Virus record (IMG/VR): IMGVR_UViG_3300045051_000172
Span: 55,479-119,478 of that record
DNA from: a virus
Strand: one strand, 5' to 3'
Length of the DNA: 64,000 nucleotides
Position numbers and translations under genes: made by a program. Shown here one piece after another: positions 1-6,316 of the stretch (the stretch's first letter is position 1; each line of letters begins with the position of its first letter). A model generated the notes under the pieces. It saw only the letters and a list, made by a program, of their open reading frames with translations. It ran no database searches and had not been told where the DNA came from.

Positions 1-188
1 CCGACTTTGATTGAAAATCCCGTCACTTTTCTCCAGTTCCATCCGAGCACTCCCCCAACTAACATGCATAAAAGTGTTCTAGTTCCAGAGGGTTGCATCA
101 AGTTGTTGATAACCATTCCCGTCAAAAGACATGCAATTGTCAACGATGCGAAGTGTGATAGTCCGTGAAGAAATCCATTTTGCTTCAT
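1..188 (-). CDS. Partial small membrane protein (runs off the left edge)
   Basis: The frame is open from an ATG at 188 to the window edge and encodes 62 residues with no stop, so the C-terminus is missing. Two hydrophobic stretches (about residues 12-29 and 37-50) suggest two membrane helices. It is too short for a family call. It has no Shine-Dalgarno sequence. Instead a TTGACA (218-223), 17-bp spacer and TAACCT (195-200) promoter lies 6 nt before the ATG, which fits a leaderless transcript. That is seen in sequence; expression is inferred. Confidence 0.55.
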   Translation of the reverse strand, partial: MKQNGFLHGLSHFASLTIACLLTGMVINNLMQPSGTRTLLCMLVGGVLGWNWRKVTGFSIKV

Positions 189-194
189 GCATTC

Positions 195-223
195 AGGTTA
201 ATGCACTTGATTCTTTTTGTCAA
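195..223 (-). promoter_or_regulatory. Promoter for the partial membrane protein gene
   Basis: On the minus strand, TTGACA (223-218), a 17-bp spacer and TAACCT (200-195). It interleaves with the plus-strand promoter at 207-235, so the two probably exclude each other. Confidence 0.5.
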
Positions 224-235
224 TCGGGGTATTCT
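207..235 (+). promoter_or_regulatory. Sigma70-type promoter for the structured RNA
   Basis: TTGATT (207-212), a 17-bp spacer and TATTCT (230-235). The predicted start near 242 sits at the 5' strand of the closing helix of the downstream RNA, so promoter and RNA 5' end agree. Confidence 0.55.
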
Positions 236-241
236 AAAAAA

Positions 242-600
242 GTTCGGTGCCTTGGGACTAGGTGCGAATCCTAGCTTGCCTCATGAGGTGAAAACATTGT
301 GAGGTACTGGTACAGGCGAATAGCTTGTGCTGAGGAACTAACCAAGAGGCACGTTAAATACTTTCTACCGCAGTTGACTACTGTGCGGTTAGAAGTACGC
401 TCCAATGAGGTAACTCAAAGGAGTAGAATAGGCGAAGAGCTGATTGGTTCCATATCCTCAGTGTTAAGGGCTTTACTCTTAGGAACATATTTCCCTAAGA
501 TCCTAGACATCAGTTCCCAAACTTATGAAGTAATTTCATGAGGTTAGGGAGCTTTTGTCTTTAAGGCTAGTAAACCTAAGCGGGACCAAGGGACACCACA
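242..600 (+). ncRNA. Candidate large structured non-coding RNA
   Basis: About 360 nt with no credible gene and many helices. A long-range helix pairs 246-255 with 586-597 (10 pairs, two bulges) and closes the element. Inside are a 5-bp hairpin 258-274 with a T-loop-like 7-nt loop, helix 278-283/300-305, helix 327-331/348-352, and a long bulged hairpin 359-397. Then come 400-423 with a GUAA tetraloop and a 3x3 internal loop, hairpin 478-499, and nested hairpins 544-579. The loop at 334-345 can pair with 444-451, a possible pseudoknot. Phages carry large ornate RNAs such as GOLLD and ROOL, often near tRNA genes; I cannot assign this one to either. It does not fit tmRNA, RNase P RNA or group I intron consensus by eye. 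The 3' end is uncertain because a small minus-strand gene starts its coverage at 662. Confidence 0.55.
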
Positions 601-661
601 TGATAAATCGAAGGGTTGGAAGTTAGAGTTTACTGATGCGTCGGGCCATAGTGTCAAAATC

Positions 662-820
662 CTAACGGGACACACTTTCAAGAATGTGGGCTAGTCTCCA
701 AGCATTCAGATTCTTCCGATTGATCCTCTTTTTGATTTCTTTCTTCACCCGAGCCAGGGTGACTTCTTTTAAAGTAATCTTTAATTTCTTTGCGAAATAA
801 TATTTAGATTCAAGAGTCAT
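662..820 (-). CDS. Small basic protein, 52 aa, unknown
   Basis: This short ORF starts with an ATGA overlap on the stop of the upstream 87-aa gene, the usual sign of translational coupling. The product is Lys/Arg-rich (KKEIKKRINRK near residues 26-36) and probably helical. No family is recognised. It is third in a minus-strand operon with the genes at 817-1080 and 1077-1481. Confidence 0.55.
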   Translation of the reverse strand: MTLESKYYFAKKLKITLKEVTLARVKKEIKKRINRKNLNAWRLAHILESVSR

Positions 821-1080
821 TTATCACCCCAATCGGCCCAATAGGACATCCAGTTCTCCTTCACAAACGGCTTATGTCCTCCTGAGTGAATGATGCAATC
901 GCATTTTCTTTCCTTGGCTTCCTCGTCCGTCGCGATATCCGTGATGTCGTAATTCGCGAACTCGGATTGACCTGTTTTCATTTGACCGTACATTTTCTTG
1001 TGTCGCTCTATTTGAGCCAAGCGTTTCTTCCTCGTCATGGGAGCAACATTAGGCAGAGCCTTAGCTGATAAAACTTTCAT
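817..1080 (-). CDS. Hypothetical protein, 87 aa
   Basis: Second gene of the minus-strand operon; its ATG overlaps the upstream stop (ATGA). The N-terminal half is basic. The C-terminal half carries CDC and two His residues (CDCIIHSGGH), which could bind a metal but match no family I know. Function unknown. Confidence 0.6.
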   Translation of the reverse strand: MKVLSAKALPNVAPMTRKKRLAQIERHKKMYGQMKTGQSEFANYDITDIATDEEAKERKCDCIIHSGGHKPFVKENWMSYWADWGDK

Positions 1081-1481
1081 TCAAATCGTAGTCCTAACTT
1101 TCTCAAAATAATGTGCGAATTCGTGAGAATCAAATTCATCACGTCTTCCTCTAAGTTAGGAGAAATCTTACGATTTTTCGAAATCACTTCTTTTGCCGTG
1201 TCCCGAATGGCCTCTAAAATCTCAACATCACTGAGAATCTTTTTGAGAGGTTCTGCCGGTTTAAGTTCGTAATCAGTCGCCTCGATATATTCGACGGACA
1301 TAGATTCAATCTGACGATTATCCCCGTAGGCGATCCAGCGCATCCCATCTTTTTCTATTACTCGAAAGTAAGAGTCGTCACCGGGGCGCTTGAAAGGGAC
1401 TCCAGTTTTGAGGGCTTCAAGAAAGGTAAGTCCAGGGCCCGGGCCCTCAGTTATTCCATATTGTGTAAGTTGTCGTCGCAT
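1077..1481 (-). CDS. Hypothetical protein, 134 aa
   Basis: An upstream in-frame ATG at 1487 directly abuts the AAAGGAGG site. The ATG at 1481 has the normal 6-nt spacing and is preferred. The N-terminal part resembles small phage proteins with an L-x-F-LEALKTG-PFKRP-D motif, a common phage hypothetical pattern. The C-terminal part is helical. First gene of the operon, behind the promoter at 1609-1637. Confidence 0.6.
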   Translation of the reverse strand: MRRQLTQYGITEGPGPGLTFLEALKTGVPFKRPGDDSYFRVIEKDGMRWIAYGDNRQIESMSVEYIEATDYELKPAEPLKKILSDVEILEAIRDTAKEVISKNRKISPNLEEDVMNLILTNSHIILRKLGLRFE

Positions 1482-1608
1482 GTGCATCCTCCTTTATCAA
1501 TCTTGACTCAACTGATCTAGGAAGTAAAGAGGGGGTGTCGGAGAGAACTATGCATCTTTTATAGGGGGAGGGGAAAGCTGCGAAAGAATTTCCTCTCCGA
1601 CTGTTTTC

Positions 1609-1637
1609 AGAATATCAAAACTTTGACATAAATGCAA
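1609..1637 (-). promoter_or_regulatory. Promoter of the 1481-662 operon
   Basis: Minus strand: TTGCAT (1637-1632), 17-bp spacer, TATTCT (1614-1609). It would give a leader of about 115 nt before the ATG at 1481. The -35 region lies beside the direct repeats TGCGCAAAAT. Confidence 0.45.
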
Positions 1638-1844
1638 TGCGCAAAATAAGGAGAATTCTGCGCAAAATTTGACACAAAATGCGGAAGTTTATGTCATTTA
1701 CTTCCGAGCAACGGGAAGTTCTTAAAGTTAACCTTTTGAATAGATTAGGAAATTTGAAAGCCATAGTTATATAATTTACTACACGCAAGATACCCGCCAA
1801 ATACCCATAATCATTGGGGCTTTAAGGTATCTCACTCTCTAGCC

Positions 1845-1873
1845 TTGACCGGGCCTGGTCCCCGTGAGAAAAT
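1845..1873 (+). promoter_or_regulatory. Promoter directly ahead of the PQ-loop gene
   Basis: TTGACC (1845-1850), a 17-bp spacer and extended -10 TGAGAAAAT (hexamer 1868-1873). Only 6 nt separate the -10 hexamer from the ATG at 1880, which predicts a leaderless mRNA. Confidence 0.45.
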
Positions 1874-1879
1874 GAGGGT

Positions 1880-2188
1880 ATGGAACTCGTAATGGAAATC
1901 ATAGGCTGGATCGGATCGATGGCCTTCGCAGTGTGCGCCGTTCCTCAGGCTTACGATTCTTGGAAGAAAGGTCACTCGCGAGGAATTACTTGGGGCTTCT
2001 ATCTTCTTTGGGTCATCGGCGAAATCTTCACGCTTCTCTATATCATCCCGACTGGCAAAGTTCCCCTCCTCGTAAATTATCTCGTCAATTTGGTTTTCCT
2101 CACAATCATCGGATATTACAAAGCCTACCCACGAAAAAGAACCCGGAAGAGTCACTCTCGCAGATCTCATTTAACTGTGGTGAAATAG
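1880..2188 (+). CDS. PQ-loop (SemiSWEET-like) membrane protein
   Basis: The 102-aa protein has three hydrophobic helices (about residues 6-23, 36-55 and 61-80) with the diagnostic Pro-Gln pair (VPQAYDSWK, residues 21-29) at the end of helix 1, followed by a basic tail. That is the three-helix PQ-loop unit of bacterial SemiSWEET sugar transporters, which work as dimers. The family call comes from architecture and motif; a transport substrate cannot be inferred. A small PQ-loop metabolite carrier would be unusual phage cargo. The gene stands alone behind its own promoter. Confidence 0.7.
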   Translation: MELVMEIIGWIGSMAFAVCAVPQAYDSWKKGHSRGITWGFYLLWVIGEIFTLLYIIPTGKVPLLVNYLVNLVFLTIIGYYKAYPRKRTRKSHSRRSHLTVVK

Positions 2189-2272
2189 GGCCCTACTGAA
2201 AGAGTTGCACTTTCGCCTTCGGAATCCCATAGTATCCGACGTGCCGCTTCACACCGAGTAGGGACTTCCATA

Positions 2273-2302
2273 TTGACATGAAGAGGTCTCAGACGTTATT
2301 CT
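2273..2302 (+). promoter_or_regulatory. Promoter upstream of 2313
   Basis: TTGACA (2273-2278), an 18-bp spacer and TATTCT (2297-2302). It would give a leader of only about 3-4 nt. Confidence 0.5.
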
Positions 2303-2312
2303 AAAGGCATCC

Positions 2313-3014
2313 ATGCGCATCATAAGTAACTTCAAAGATTTCTATGACGGTATCAGTCATCAGTATTTAGATAAAGAAATCCTATACTTGCGCAGCAGTG
2401 TCGAAGAATCGCCGGAGCGCGCGAAGGTTCCCGAAGTGAGCAAGTTCGAAATCATCGACTCTCCGAATAATGTGACTTATTTCTTCAGCTTAGAGCTTCT
2501 CGGATTCTGCGGAAAGATCTACCCCATGGCCGTTGTGCGCACGACAGGGATCGAATATAAGCCCACAGAGTTCAATCAATACTCCCAAGGATTCTTCAGC
2601 TACGACAAGCTCGTCGATTTCGTGAACCTCAAAAAGATTCCCATCAAAGAGGGTCGCCGATATCGCTGGTTCAACTTTTCCTACCAAGATAGTTTGGCGG
2701 ATATCGCTCGCTTTTTCGAAACTACTACTGATTACAATAAGTTAGATAAGGTCTTTCAAAGACTCAATACGCCGGTATTCGTCCTGCGCGAGACGGGCCG
2801 CCGCGAGCGAAAGCTGATTACGAATCCCATGCTTAAGAACTTCTCGTTCCAAAAGTTTAAGGACCCGTTCACGACGCACCAAGAACTTTTCATGTATGTG
2901 GGAGGAATCCTCCGACAGCCGGATCGGGAAATGGTCAAGCTTACAGATAAACAAAAACTTGAAAAGAGAGGCTTCGACAAATGGAGCTTCAGAAAACCCC
3001 CGGAGGGAAAATGA
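2313..3014 (+). CDS. Conserved phage protein of unknown function, 233 aa
   Basis: The N-terminus (MRIISNFKDFYDGISH) matches the opening pattern of a conserved hypothetical family in large phages and some bacteria, in which the protein seems to describe a phage-wide housekeeping role that is not known. The sequence looks globular, with no membrane segment and no Cys cluster. It is first in a coupled run with 3011-3202 and 3199-3489, joined by ATGA overlaps. The family resemblance is from memory and not proven. Confidence 0.6.
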   Translation: MRIISNFKDFYDGISHQYLDKEILYLRSSVEESPERAKVPEVSKFEIIDSPNNVTYFFSLELLGFCGKIYPMAVVRTTGIEYKPTEFNQYSQGFFSYDKLVDFVNLKKIPIKEGRRYRWFNFSYQDSLADIARFFETTTDYNKLDKVFQRLNTPVFVLRETGRRERKLITNPMLKNFSFQKFKDPFTTHQELFMYVGGILRQPDREMVKLTDKQKLEKRGFDKWSFRKPPEGK

Positions 3015-3202
3015 ATCGACTCATAATGCACCTGATCGGATTAGCCTTAATTCCTTTGATTTTAGCGATCTCAGTTCTGGCTGCGGGACTTGCTTTAGTC
3101 CTCGGAGTTTTTGTTAGTTTGGCCTTGCTAGTTGTGCCCGGACAAGTTAAATTCAATGGAGAGAAACTCAGCAGCATTCTACGAAAGGTAAAACGAGCAT
3201 GA
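3011..3202 (+). CDS. Small membrane protein, 63 aa
   Basis: The ATG at 3011 overlaps the upstream TGA (ATGA) and sits 4 nt after GGAGG. Two closely spaced hydrophobic stretches (about residues 5-24 and 27-43) make a hairpin or one long helix, then a short basic tail. Family unknown. A holin role is possible on size alone, but it lies far from the transglycosylase gene. Confidence 0.55.
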   Translation: MNRLIMHLIGLALIPLILAISVLAAGLALVLGVFVSLALLVVPGQVKFNGEKLSSILRKVKRA

Positions 3203-3489
3203 AAATCAGTCCTCAGCAATTTGTTCAAAATTTACGAAATGGTGGCCTAAATGCCCAGGCTTCTTTGACTTTAGCGGAAGCTTCTTTAAAGAGCGTTACC
3301 GGCGGAAAGCAAGGCTGGACCTATGCTGATCTTCCGAACTACCTTCAACTTGCTCAGGATTCTCACTATTCAGACTCGATGCGAAAACAGCTTATTCAAA
3401 TGGAACGTGATAAGCCAAAACAGCTTGCCAAACTTCAAGGTTTCTATTCTCAAGTTGTTGGCATTTTGAAGAAACAAGTCAAAGCATAA
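3199..3489 (+). CDS. Hypothetical protein, 96 aa
   Basis: Starts with an ATGA overlap on the previous gene. Soluble, helical, Gln- and Lys-rich, no Cys. No family recognised. It precedes the chaperonin gene but is separated from it by a promoter, so the two are probably independent transcripts. Confidence 0.55.
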   Translation: MKISPQQFVQNLRNGGLNAQASLTLAEASLKSVTGGKQGWTYADLPNYLQLAQDSHYSDSMRKQLIQMERDKPKQLAKLQGFYSQVVGILKKQVKA

Positions 3490-3490
3490 T

Positions 3491-3519
3491 TTGACAATTT
3501 GCCCTGTTCCCGATACATT
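3491..3519 (+). promoter_or_regulatory. Promoter of the chaperonin gene
   Basis: A consensus -35 TTGACA (3491-3496), 17-bp spacer and TACATT (3514-3519). Predicted initiation near 3526 would fall within the GGGAG element, leaving a very short leader before the ATG at 3532. Confidence 0.55.
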
Positions 3520-3531
3520 TTAGGGAGACTT

Positions 3532-5199
3532 ATGACTTTAAATCCAAAGAAAATTGCTCAAAAAAACGAGATGGCCGACAAAATGAAAGTTGGCATTTCC
3601 CTCGTTGCTTCCATCGTTAAACGTACTTTAGGGCCCGGAGGTCTTCCGATCCTAATCGAACGAAATGGACAGAACTTAGAAGGTGATCCTCTTGAGCCCA
3701 TGATTACGAAAGACGGAGTCACCGTCGCAAACGAATGTGCCTCAGACGACCCCGAAGTTGATCTCACTATTCAAACCGTCAAAGCAATTTGTAAGAAAAC
3801 AAATCGAATCGCTGGAGATGGAACTACGACCGCGATTGTTTTAGGTGAGGCTTTATATCTTGAAACTCTCAAAGAGCTGGATGCTGATTCAAATTTGAAT
3901 CCTCAGATTGTTCGAGAAGAATTAGAATTGGCAATCAAAGACGTAGTGGCTGAACTTGAAAAAGTTGCAGTACCTGTAAAAGATTTCGCACGCATTGAAC
4001 AAGTTGCAAACATTTCTGCAAACGGTGAAAAAGAAATCGGCTCAGTAATTCGGGCCGCTTTCGAACACGTTGGAGCTGAAGGCGTCGTCACTATCGATGA
4101 AGGTTCCTCAATTGAAACCACGATTGATCGAGTTGAAGGTTTTCAATTTGCTCGCGGAGCCGAATCTCAAGATCGTTTTTTCAATAACAAAGAGAGAACT
4201 AAGTTCGAAGCCAAAGATGCTTTGGTAATTATCTATGACGGCAAGATCGACCACAATGGAAAACTGGTCGCGGTCATGAATACGATTTCAAAAGAATTCG
4301 CAACTGCCGGAGGCGGCATCGGAGCCTTCCCGCCAATTTTAATCATTGCGAATGATTTCAGTTTAGATACTCTTCAACTCCTTCTAATCAATAAAGCCGA
4401 ATCAGGATTAAATTTCTGTGCGGTTCGAAGTCCCAACACGACTACGATTCGTTCCTTGATGCTTGACGATCTGGCGGTATATCTCGGCGGAACCAAGCTG
4501 GGCAATGGAGGCAAAGACCTTCAATCAGCCGAATTTAAGATTTCCAAGGACCAAAACGGAAAGATGGTTTTTACGGGCGACATCGGATTTGTCTCTTCAG
4601 TTATTGTGGATCGCTACAATACAACCCTATTCGGAGGCGGAGGAACTGAACAAGCCGTCACTGAAAGAGTAGACCAATTGAATGCCTCCAAAGAAGCCGC
4701 CTTCAGTGAATACGACCGCTCGATGATTAATGATCGAGTTGCTTCCCTCACAGGTGGAATCGCCAAGATTGGCGTAGGTGGACGGACAGAGTTAGAAATC
4801 AAAGAAAAATATCATCGCATTGAAGATGCCTTGAATGCTTCCCGAGCCGCCATTGAAGCCGGAGTTATCCCAGGAGGAGGCGCGGCCCTTTTCCGAATTG
4901 CCGATCAATTGAGTAAGTCCGACACTGTTGGCCATAGAATTCTTTCGAAGGCTCTCAAGTCTCCCATATTCCAAATCTTGGATAATATCGGGATCGCTCA
5001 TGAGAGTCTAAATTTAGATCAGCTTAAATCTGATCCTACTTTAATTTTCGATGCCCGCAACAAAAAGTTTGTTGATGCATTTGAGGCCGGAATTATCGAT
5101 CCCTTAAAAGTAACCGTAACTGCACTTGAGAATGCCGCATCCATTGCCGGACTTCTTTCGACTTGCGGCGGCGGGATTACTTATCTGAGAAAGGTTTAA
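3532..5199 (+). CDS. groEL: GroEL-like (group I) chaperonin
   Basis: An ATP-driven folding chamber subunit, 555 aa against about 540-550 for bacterial GroEL. Seen: TLGPGG (32-37), TKDGVTVA (59-66), GDGTTTA (95-101, the ATP loop), RIEDAL (about 430, equivalent to the catalytic Asp of GroEL) and IPGGGAAL (about 446-453). The Gly-Gly-Met tail of many host GroELs is absent; the protein ends GGGITYLRKV. The start follows GGGAG. Phage-encoded chaperonins are known in a few large phages such as EL, OBP and AR9. A GroES-like gene at 28303 completes the pair. Clients are probably the capsid protein or other phage products; that is inference. Confidence 0.95.
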   Translation: MTLNPKKIAQKNEMADKMKVGISLVASIVKRTLGPGGLPILIERNGQNLEGDPLEPMITKDGVTVANECASDDPEVDLTIQTVKAICKKTNRIAGDGTTTAIVLGEALYLETLKELDADSNLNPQIVREELELAIKDVVAELEKVAVPVKDFARIEQVANISANGEKEIGSVIRAAFEHVGAEGVVTIDEGSSIETTIDRVEGFQFARGAESQDRFFNNKERTKFEAKDALVIIYDGKIDHNGKLVAVMNTISKEFATAGGGIGAFPPILIIANDFSLDTLQLLLINKAESGLNFCAVRSPNTTTIRSLMLDDLAVYLGGTKLGNGGKDLQSAEFKISKDQNGKMVFTGDIGFVSSVIVDRYNTTLFGGGGTEQAVTERVDQLNASKEAAFSEYDRSMINDRVASLTGGIAKIGVGGRTELEIKEKYHRIEDALNASRAAIEAGVIPGGGAALFRIADQLSKSDTVGHRILSKALKSPIFQILDNIGIAHESLNLDQLKSDPTLIFDARNKKFVDAFEAGIIDPLKVTVTALENAASIAGLLSTCGGGITYLRKV

Positions 5200-5201
5200 T
5201 C

Positions 5202-5780
5202 ATGGAAGAGTTGATGAAATATTTTACTCTGCCTCTGGACAAAGAAGACGGCACTATTACCTACCTCGTCAACAAGATTGAGACTTACGAGAACGGTGAA
5301 TTGCGTATTCTTCTTTTGCATCCCTTGGCCAAGAAGATTTTAATTCCTGTCATTGCAGCCTCTGAGAACGACATGCTTTTGACGCAGACTCAGACTCAAG
5401 GTAAGAGCAACCTCCAGAAATGGATTGAATACGTCATCAAGAATGGCAACATCCTCTCTTTCTCGTCTCGCGAAGACGCGGAGTCCCTCGCAATGATCTT
5501 TGTGGTTAATCGTCGTCTCACTCGTCGACAAAAGTCCAAACTCTCTTCTTTGACTGGAGAGATCTCCATAAACTATTTCAATGGTGATTTGAATATAGCG
5601 ATTCGAACCATCAATGAAAATGAAGTCCTCCTGGATGAATGGAATCGATCCTGGTTCGAGAAATTCTTAGATAAGACCAAGCAAAAGAATAAGTACGGTC
5701 GCCCTAAGCCCTTATCCCCACAAGAACGAGAAGGTCTCTTCCGCATAGCCGGATTTGTTCTTTCTCAATTGGAGGTGTAA
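5202..5780 (+). CDS. Hypothetical protein, 192 aa
   Basis: Starts 2 nt after the chaperonin stop with GAGAAAGG upstream. Soluble, mixed alpha/beta, with a basic stretch RRLTRRQKSK in the middle that could contact nucleic acid. No motif identifies a family. Its place between chaperonin and dUTPase suggests co-transcription with both. Confidence 0.6.
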   Translation: MEELMKYFTLPLDKEDGTITYLVNKIETYENGELRILLLHPLAKKILIPVIAASENDMLLTQTQTQGKSNLQKWIEYVIKNGNILSFSSREDAESLAMIFVVNRRLTRRQKSKLSSLTGEISINYFNGDLNIAIRTINENEVLLDEWNRSWFEKFLDKTKQKNKYGRPKPLSPQEREGLFRIAGFVLSQLEV

Positions 5781-5781
5781 T

Positions 5782-6312
5782 TTGAGTCTATCCGGAACCA
5801 ACACTGGAGAAGCAGTTACTCTGCAGATGCCAGGATATCCCGTAGTGCAAATCAAGAAGCTCTCTGAGAATGCAATATTGCCGGAAAAAAAGTCAGTCGG
5901 GGCCGCAGCCTTCGATATGTACGCAACAGAAGTCGTAATGGACCGATTTCAAGATTGTCAAATTGTTTATAAGACTGGAATTGCAATGTCGATTCCTGAA
6001 GGTCATGTCGGATTGATTTATCCTCGTTCGAGCATTCGAGATACTTTTCTATCCTTGACTAATGCAGTTGGAGTAATTGACTCTGACTATCGCGGTGAAA
6101 TTACTTTCACTTTCAACTATCGAGGACCCTTGACAAAAATGGTCAGCGGAAAATTAGGAATTCCGATTGATTCCAAAGACAAAATTTATAAGTCAGGAGA
6201 TCGCATAGGTCAAATAATTGTCATGCCGATCCCTTTGGTGTATTATAAAGAAGTGCAGGAACTCAGCCCTACCCTCAGAGGTAGCCAAGGACTTGGATCA
6301 ACCGGGAGATAA
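5782..6312 (+). CDS. dut: dUTPase (deoxyuridine triphosphatase)
   Basis: Hydrolyses dUTP to dUMP and pyrophosphate, keeping uracil out of phage DNA. All five motifs of trimeric dUTPases are visible: AAAFDMYA, PRSSIRDT, GVIDSDYRGEI, RIGQIIVMPI and RGSQGLGSTGR at the C-terminus. The chosen start is a TTG at 5782, 6 nt after GGAGG; no ATG lies near. Length 176 aa is normal, with a modest insertion before motif 4. Confidence 0.93.
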   Translation: MSLSGTNTGEAVTLQMPGYPVVQIKKLSENAILPEKKSVGAAAFDMYATEVVMDRFQDCQIVYKTGIAMSIPEGHVGLIYPRSSIRDTFLSLTNAVGVIDSDYRGEITFTFNYRGPLTKMVSGKLGIPIDSKDKIYKSGDRIGQIIVMPIPLVYYKEVQELSPTLRGSQGLGSTGR

Positions 6313-6316
6313 CTGA

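Larger units (their letters stand above)
1488..1879. other. 392-bp intergenic region with promoters and repeats
   Basis: No credible gene. It holds the minus-strand promoter at 1609-1637, a 10-bp direct repeat TGCGCAAAAT (1638-1647 and 1659-1668), a second pair TTTGACAyAAA (1622-1632 and 1668-1678), an inverted repeat CGGAAGT/ACTTCCG (1682-1688, 1700-1706) with a third half-site GGGAAGT (1713-1719), and the plus-strand promoter at 1845-1873. The repeats look like operator sites. Confidence 0.5.

Noticed and set aside
258-274. T-arm-like hairpin read as a tRNA gene
   Set aside because: No acceptor partner, D-arm or anticodon arm in the right place, and the loop has G where tRNAs have U at position 55.
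299-541. 80-aa frame from a GTG inside the RNA candidate
   Set aside because: No ribosome site, rare start, no similarity, and it lies across strongly paired helices.
242-660. tmRNA, RNase P RNA or group I intron
   Set aside because: Conserved core sequences of these classes were not found, and no tag peptide or flanking split gene exists.
1615-1800. 61-aa minus-strand frame
   Set aside because: Covers the promoter and repeat block, no ribosome site, composition not coding-like.
1832-2170. 112-aa minus-strand frame opposite the PQ-loop gene
   Set aside because: Shadow of the plus-strand gene, which has a clear family motif and promoter.
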